From an uncultured Lewinella sp. (GTDB lineage Bacteria; Bacteroidota; Bacteroidia; Chitinophagales; Saprospiraceae), in contig CAJXOS010000008.1 of the NCBI GenBank assembly GCA_913057725.1, positions 1 to 64,000 of the forward strand: a stretch of 64,000 nucleotides of DNA. Direction: 5' to 3'. Positions 59,379 through 64,000 of the stretch are shown here, one piece after another; the first letter of the stretch is position 1, and each line of letters opens with the position of its first letter. The position numbers and the translations under genes are program-made. Under the pieces are notes generated by a model. It worked only from the letters and a program-made list of their open reading frames with translations. It did not search any database and was not told the DNA's origin.

Positions 59379-60881
59379 CTACTTCCGTACCTCATCCGAC
59401 CCCAAGTATCTCCGGTCACCATGCGTGTACCAATGTCTTTTGGCGGGAAATTTGATGCCATTGATTTCCTCTTCCTCTTCCAGAAGGATGTATTCTCCAT
59501 CGTTATCAGCTTCATCATGGTAGAAACGGTAGCCACTCATCGCATAGGTGTCGGGGTGGAAATAGAAGTACCAGATGTCGGCACCGACCTCTTCGCTATA
59601 GGTGACCTTTACTTCCAAAAGTTCCTGGCCAAAGAAATCCACGCGGTGGGCTTTGTCGGCAATGATAGTACCCGAATCCTTAAGCTTCATGGGTAGACCC
59701 CAGAGGTAGCTGTAGTAGTTTTTGTAAAGTTCATTGCCTTCGCAGCTCAGGCGGTATTGTCGGATTTGGGCTTCAGAAAAGCCACTTTCCTGGCCATTCA
59801 GTTTCGTCACGCACTGTTCTGGGGCAAGTTTACGGTAGACATGATCCCGACCACGCTGCTGATCCAAGACAAATGTTTCTTGATCGATGTTGATCAACAA
59901 GTCGGACAAGCGGTAGCCACCACCCGGGCGGGATTCATAAAGCTTCAAGTTGATGTCTTCGGTTTCCCAAGCGCTATTCGGGTCATGGTATTGAATACTG
60001 CGAGCCACAAGCTCAGCTCCGGTCATTCCGCTTACTTCTTCTTTGGCCCATTCGCGTAGCGTCTTTGTATTCATACGCACGTAGTGTGGGTTAGGCCGTT
60101 CTTCAGCCAGTTCCAGTGAACGTCGCATGATGCGCTCGGCTTCTTCCAGGTTGCCCAGTTTACGTTCAATGAAAGCCTGGTAGCGCATAATGCCAAACTG
60201 CTCACCACCCAGCTCGAGGCGTTTGTCCATCCACTCCTTGGCTTGTTGCAGGTCTAGATTGTTGTCCAGATAATAACGAGCTGCTCGATAATATTCACCG
60301 CCATTAGTATTGGAGGCAGTAAGCGTTTTGCCAATGCTGTTATTCACCTGCTCGTGTGTCTTCAACTCGATAGGAAGACGGAGGCGCACGTTCTCCCATT
60401 CTAGGCAAAGGCTCGCACTGGTATGCGTGATATTCATCCAGCGGAATTCCATGGTCTCAATGCGTTCCGGGAGCTCTTGAACTCGCCACTCTGCCCGAAC
60501 AACGTCCTTGCTTTCATCATAACCTCGCGCACCCCAAAGCGTGGTGTCTGCGTTGAGGATGAATGTCCAGTTGCCTTCTTCTTTAGGAATGGTATAAATA
60601 GAATAAGTGCCGGGCTCAATATCCTGGTCTGCAATGCGAATCGGACGATCTAAAAGTATACGAGTAGCCTCATTGGCACCGGTGCGCCAAACCTGATCGT
60701 AGGGTAGAAGATCGCCAAAAATGACTCTTCCTTTCACGCCGGGGCGATGATAGGTAATGTCGAAATTGGTAAGCCCTATCTGTGTGCTCAATTGAGCCGG
60801 AGCACTGGATGGTGGGATGGTCAGTTGGCAGAATAAGGTACACGGTACGATTGCGATGAGAAGTAGGATGAAATGACGCAT
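59379..60881 (-). CDS. DUF2911 domain-containing protein
   Basis: LTIPPSSAPAQLSTQIGLTNFDITYHRPGVKGRVIFGDLLPYDQVWRTGANEATRI. Confidence 0.9.
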   Translation of the reverse strand: MRHFILLLIAIVPCTLFCQLTIPPSSAPAQLSTQIGLTNFDITYHRPGVKGRVIFGDLLPYDQVWRTGANEATRILLDRPIRIADQDIEPGTYSIYTIPKEEGNWTFILNADTTLWGARGYDESKDVVRAEWRVQELPERIETMEFRWMNITHTSASLCLEWENVRLRLPIELKTHEQVNNSIGKTLTASNTNGGEYYRAARYYLDNNLDLQQAKEWMDKRLELGGEQFGIMRYQAFIERKLGNLEEAERIMRRSLELAEERPNPHYVRMNTKTLREWAKEEVSGMTGAELVARSIQYHDPNSAWETEDINLKLYESRPGGGYRLSDLLINIDQETFVLDQQRGRDHVYRKLAPEQCVTKLNGQESGFSEAQIRQYRLSCEGNELYKNYYSYLWGLPMKLKDSGTIIADKAHRVDFFGQELLEVKVTYSEEVGADIWYFYFHPDTYAMSGYRFYHDEADNDGEYILLEEEEEINGIKFPAKRHWYTHGDRRYLGSDEVRK

Positions 60882-60980
60882 GGTACTTGTTTAGTTGATC
60901 GAAGTGAAGATAAACATTCTTCGGTCCATGCGAAGTCTGCCAATAAGACTAAGATTTAGGTGACTGACTACTAGCTAGCT

Positions 60981-60996
60981 TGTGATACGTGTCACA
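60981..60996. promoter_or_regulatory. CRP/FNR-family palindrome TGTGA-N6-TCACA
   Basis: TGTGATACGTGTCACA, within 16/18 symmetric TTGTGATACGTGTCACAA, in the divergent intergenic region. Confidence 0.6.
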
Positions 60997-61067
60997 ATTT
61001 TGTGCGGACTTTTTGAGGACATTTGCGTGTCCTTCGTATTATGCTCGCCCACACAAAATGCCACCGT

Positions 61068-62249
61068 ATGAAAGCGATTGCCAACTTTGTCTTATTCGGG
61101 TTTCTTCTTTTAAAGCTCTCTGCTTGTTCATGGCAACCTCCTTTATCAGGGACGATCCAATTAGATGATTCGGATTGGAACCAGGTAGTGTATCTGGTGG
61201 CTCCTGCGAACTGGAAGGCTGCGGCGAGCAGTTATGTAGGCACTGTCTTAGACTCTGCTCAGATAGACGAAAATGGGCAATTTGCTTTTGAACAAATGCC
61301 GGCGGCTCAGGAGCCGGTACTATGGCAGCTGGCGGTACAACGTCAGGGCGAGCGCTTCCTGAATCGTTTGGATAATGAGGTGCCTGCCCTATCCAATTAC
61401 ATGCCTCTGGTTTGGCAAGATGGCTATCAGGAAGCTATCACGGCTAGTATTAGTCGCTTCCAAGAGAGTTTTCAGTTCATCGATCCGAATCCACAAAATG
61501 CTTTGCTGGTAGAACTACGCGATCTGCGTTTAGCCGCTCATACTCTACATTTGGGAGCAGAGGAAGATCAGTCAGAACATGCTCTACTGGAAGAAGAGGA
61601 AGCCATGCTGGCGTACCAGAAATCGTTGATGCAGTTTGCAGCAACGAGTGAGCACTTGCTACCCTCACTGGTGGCTGTTCGCTGGGCTAGTATTGAAGGT
61701 TACTATGAGCGTTTTCCAGAGCTTATCGTAAGGCAGGCTGAACGTTGGCAGGTGGAAGTTCCTGATCACCCTTGGGTACAACAGTTGGCCAATGCCGCCG
61801 ACCGCAAGAAGATGCCAGTGCTGCTTGGAGATCAGATTCCTGATTACCCCATGCCGCTTTTAGGTGGGGATACCGTGCGTCTCAATACCCTGTTGGGGGA
61901 GCGTTTGACGCTGCTCGACCTATGGGCTTCCTGGTGTGGTCCTTGTCGCGTGCAGAACAAGGAATACTTGGTGCCACTATGGGAGGAATATGCTGAGGCT
62001 GGGTTTCAAATCCTGGGTTACGGCTTAGAAGCGAGTGAACGTGCGTGGTTGCGTGCCATTGAGGCCGACGGTGTGCAAAAATGGCCCCACGCTTCTGATT
62101 TAATGGGAGATGACTCTCCCTTGTTTGATCAATTGCGCATCAGCACTATTCCGGCAAATTTTCTGCTCGATGCTGAAGGCAAAGTGGTAGCGAAGAATCT
62201 GCACGGCGAAGCTTTAGTTGACTTCATACGCGATTATTTACGGGAGTAG
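61068..62249 (+). CDS. TlpA family thioredoxin-like lipoprotein
   Basis: Start MKAIANFVLFGFLLLKLSACS at ATG 61068; LLDLWASWCGPCRVQNKEY; ISTIPANFLLDAEGKVVAKNL. Confidence 0.92.
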   Translation: MKAIANFVLFGFLLLKLSACSWQPPLSGTIQLDDSDWNQVVYLVAPANWKAAASSYVGTVLDSAQIDENGQFAFEQMPAAQEPVLWQLAVQRQGERFLNRLDNEVPALSNYMPLVWQDGYQEAITASISRFQESFQFIDPNPQNALLVELRDLRLAAHTLHLGAEEDQSEHALLEEEEAMLAYQKSLMQFAATSEHLLPSLVAVRWASIEGYYERFPELIVRQAERWQVEVPDHPWVQQLANAADRKKMPVLLGDQIPDYPMPLLGGDTVRLNTLLGERLTLLDLWASWCGPCRVQNKEYLVPLWEEYAEAGFQILGYGLEASERAWLRAIEADGVQKWPHASDLMGDDSPLFDQLRISTIPANFLLDAEGKVVAKNLHGEALVDFIRDYLRE

Positions 62250-62344
62250 CGCATTGTTCTACTCCAGGTAGTTTTCGGCAGCGACTTTTTGTGTATTTTC
62301 TCAGCACAATTCTTTCAAGCCATTATTGGTGCTCATAGAAAATC

Positions 62345-62896
62345 ATGAAAGGGCAGAAGAAACAGGAGTGGATTAATGCAGGATGTCAGCTAGTTGCTCA
62401 AGAGGGCTTTCCTGCTGTGCAAGTTGAGGTATTGGCTCGCCAATTGGGGAAGAATAAATCCTCCTTCTACTATTACTTCGGCGACCTAGAGATCTTCGAA
62501 GAGGCACTATTGGAATTCCACCTTAGCCGTACGGAGTCTCTAGTTGTTTTGCTGAAACAGTCCAATACAATTAAGCCGGGCATGCTCGATGCCTTTGTGG
62601 ATTTTAAGACTGATCTTTTCTTTCATAAACAGCTACGAATTCATCGACGCAGGCCAGCTTTTAAGGCTTGTTTCGAAAAGGTATTCGAACAGTTTGCAGC
62701 GGCAGTGCTCGATCCTTGGGCCTTTTTCCTCGGGCTTCAAAACCAGAAGCTCTTGGCACGGGCTTTTCTACAACTTGTCGCCGAAAATTTCTTGCTTCGG
62801 ATTACCTGGGAGGAATACTCCTATGCCTGGATGGAAGAATACCTCGACGAAGTGGCCGTGTTGCTAAAGCAGATGCATAGCGGCGGAGAAAATTAA
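62345..62896 (+). CDS. TetR/AcrR family transcriptional regulator
   Basis: WINAGCQLVAQEGFPAVQVEVLARQLGKNKSSFYYYFGDLEIFEEALLEFHL. Confidence 0.88.
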   Translation: MKGQKKQEWINAGCQLVAQEGFPAVQVEVLARQLGKNKSSFYYYFGDLEIFEEALLEFHLSRTESLVVLLKQSNTIKPGMLDAFVDFKTDLFFHKQLRIHRRRPAFKACFEKVFEQFAAAVLDPWAFFLGLQNQKLLARAFLQLVAENFLLRITWEEYSYAWMEEYLDEVAVLLKQMHSGGEN

Positions 62897-62900
62897 GGGC

Positions 62901-62920
62901 TTTAGACGCCGCCGTCTAAA
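62901..62920. promoter_or_regulatory. candidate TetR-family operator
   Basis: Perfect inverted repeat TTTAGACG-CCGC-CGTCTAAA (TAGAC-N6-GTCTA) between the TetR stop and the desaturase start. Confidence 0.55.
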
Positions 62921-62975
62921 AGCATTTCATGCAGAGAACTAGTTTTATGGCATCATTAGCGAAAAATGATCGGTC

Positions 62976-64000
62976 ATGAGCATCACTGCTAACAATCTGA
63001 AAGTTCGAGAAGTCATTCATCAGGTAGTCAATGACCCTGCCTACCGGGAGGTTTCGGCGGTTCCTTTGATTGCTTATCAACAGTTGGGTTTGATTCTTCT
63101 GGCTTATGCCGGTGTATTTGGCGGCATGGCCTTGCATGTCTACGCTGGCCTGACGCTTTGGGTGGTCTATCCGATCATGGTTTTTTCGTTTTACGCGGCC
63201 TTCACGCCACTACATGACGCTACCCATCGGGCGGTGTCCTCTAATGAATTTCTGAACGATTTGCTGGGTACTATTTCAGCTAGCGTTCTCTTCCCTTTTG
63301 CGACTACCGCGGTGTATCGCTTCCTGCATATGGCGCATCATCGCTACGTTGGTGATGAGGAGTTGGACCCAGATGAAAGCCTCGTGACTATCCCGAATAA
63401 GTACTACCCATTGGGTTATCTGATTTTGATTTTTCCGGATGTAATCTGGGTTTATTGGCTATTTGCGAAAGCCTGGGATCGCACCCCAACTCATACTCGT
63501 CGGGCAACTTTGTTCATGTTCTCCGGCTTATTCCTGTTTAACCTTGTCTGGTTTCTGAGTCCCTATGCTTATGAATACCTGATCCTGTTTTTTATTCCCA
63601 ATCGTTTGGGCATGACCTACATTGCGTATTCTTTTGCGCACATTCAGCATCCGGAGGGTATGGTATGGAACGAAGAACCTTTCCTGTCGACGTTTAAGCT
63701 AAAGGGCAATAAGCATTACCTCAAGACCTTCTTGGGACAGGCGGATCATGCTATGCATCACTTTCTACCCCACGTACCTTGGTACAAGTATGACAAGGTT
63801 TGGGATCTGGCGAATGGCGTTTTCCGACAGCAAGGCATACCCGAACGCCATGTGATCTGGCGATCTGACAATAATTTTGCAGCCTTGAAGGCGGCGCAAA
63901 AAGAAAACAACGCTGAAGGCAGAATAACGATGCGCGTTGTTGAGACGAAAGTAGTAGCCAAGGGAGTGAAGCACTATATATTGGAAGCAGCAGATGCCGC
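62976..64000 (+). CDS. fatty acid desaturase-family protein, apparently fused to a reductase-like domain (truncated by window end)
   Basis: Manual translation from ATG 62976: His boxes HDATH, HMAHHRYVGDEELDPDE, HAMHH; after the desaturase, ...GRITMRVVETKVVAKGVKHYILEAADA like an FNR N-terminus. No stop before 64000. Confidence 0.8.
   Translation, partial: MSITANNLKVREVIHQVVNDPAYREVSAVPLIAYQQLGLILLAYAGVFGGMALHVYAGLTLWVVYPIMVFSFYAAFTPLHDATHRAVSSNEFLNDLLGTISASVLFPFATTAVYRFLHMAHHRYVGDEELDPDESLVTIPNKYYPLGYLILIFPDVIWVYWLFAKAWDRTPTHTRRATLFMFSGLFLFNLVWFLSPYAYEYLILFFIPNRLGMTYIAYSFAHIQHPEGMVWNEEPFLSTFKLKGNKHYLKTFLGQADHAMHHFLPHVPWYKYDKVWDLANGVFRQQGIPERHVIWRSDNNFAALKAAQKENNAEGRITMRVVETKVVAKGVKHYILEAADA

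Noticed and set aside
1-64000. CRISPR array, prophage, integrative element or defence island
   Set aside because: No regularly spaced direct repeats, cas genes, integrases, phage structural genes or toxin-antitoxin pairs recognised in the window

Overview
64 kb of chromosome from a Bacteroidota bacterium, probably Saprospiraceae/Lewinella-like (inferred from T9SS C-terminal sorting domains, TAnnTTTG promoter motifs, TANFOR/FN3 proteins, an HTCS regulator and DUF2911). No CRISPR array, rRNA, prophage or complete insertion sequence was seen. Most CDSs are ordinary housekeeping or envelope genes (comF, hpt, thiL, clpB, carB, hemJ, ABC transporters, peptidases). Main points of interest: (1) a minus-strand surface-protein cluster at 1989-18507: HTCS regulator, ~2030-aa TANFOR-like protein, FN3 protein, outer-membrane barrel and an LTD/T9SS repeat protein, with the three central genes joined by 4-bp ATGA overlaps; (2) a gene-free ~950-bp interval (22308-23277) with a strong candidate sRNA (promoter, 5' hairpin, two tandem terminators), a converging minus-strand candidate transcript and a TetR operator-like palindrome; (3) a TetR-controlled Lol-like envelope export operon; (4) a secreted-protein gene split by a frameshift in a 6-nt homopolymer, next to a 166-bp MITE-like element with perfect 13-bp terminal inverted repeats; (5) a TetR plus desaturase-reductase fusion cut by the window edge, with a NemR-type operator between them; (6) a perfect CRP-type palindrome in a divergent promoter region; (7) an atypical tRNA-Lys(CTT)-like gene. 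All calls come from reading the sequence and the supplied ORF translations; no database search was run.
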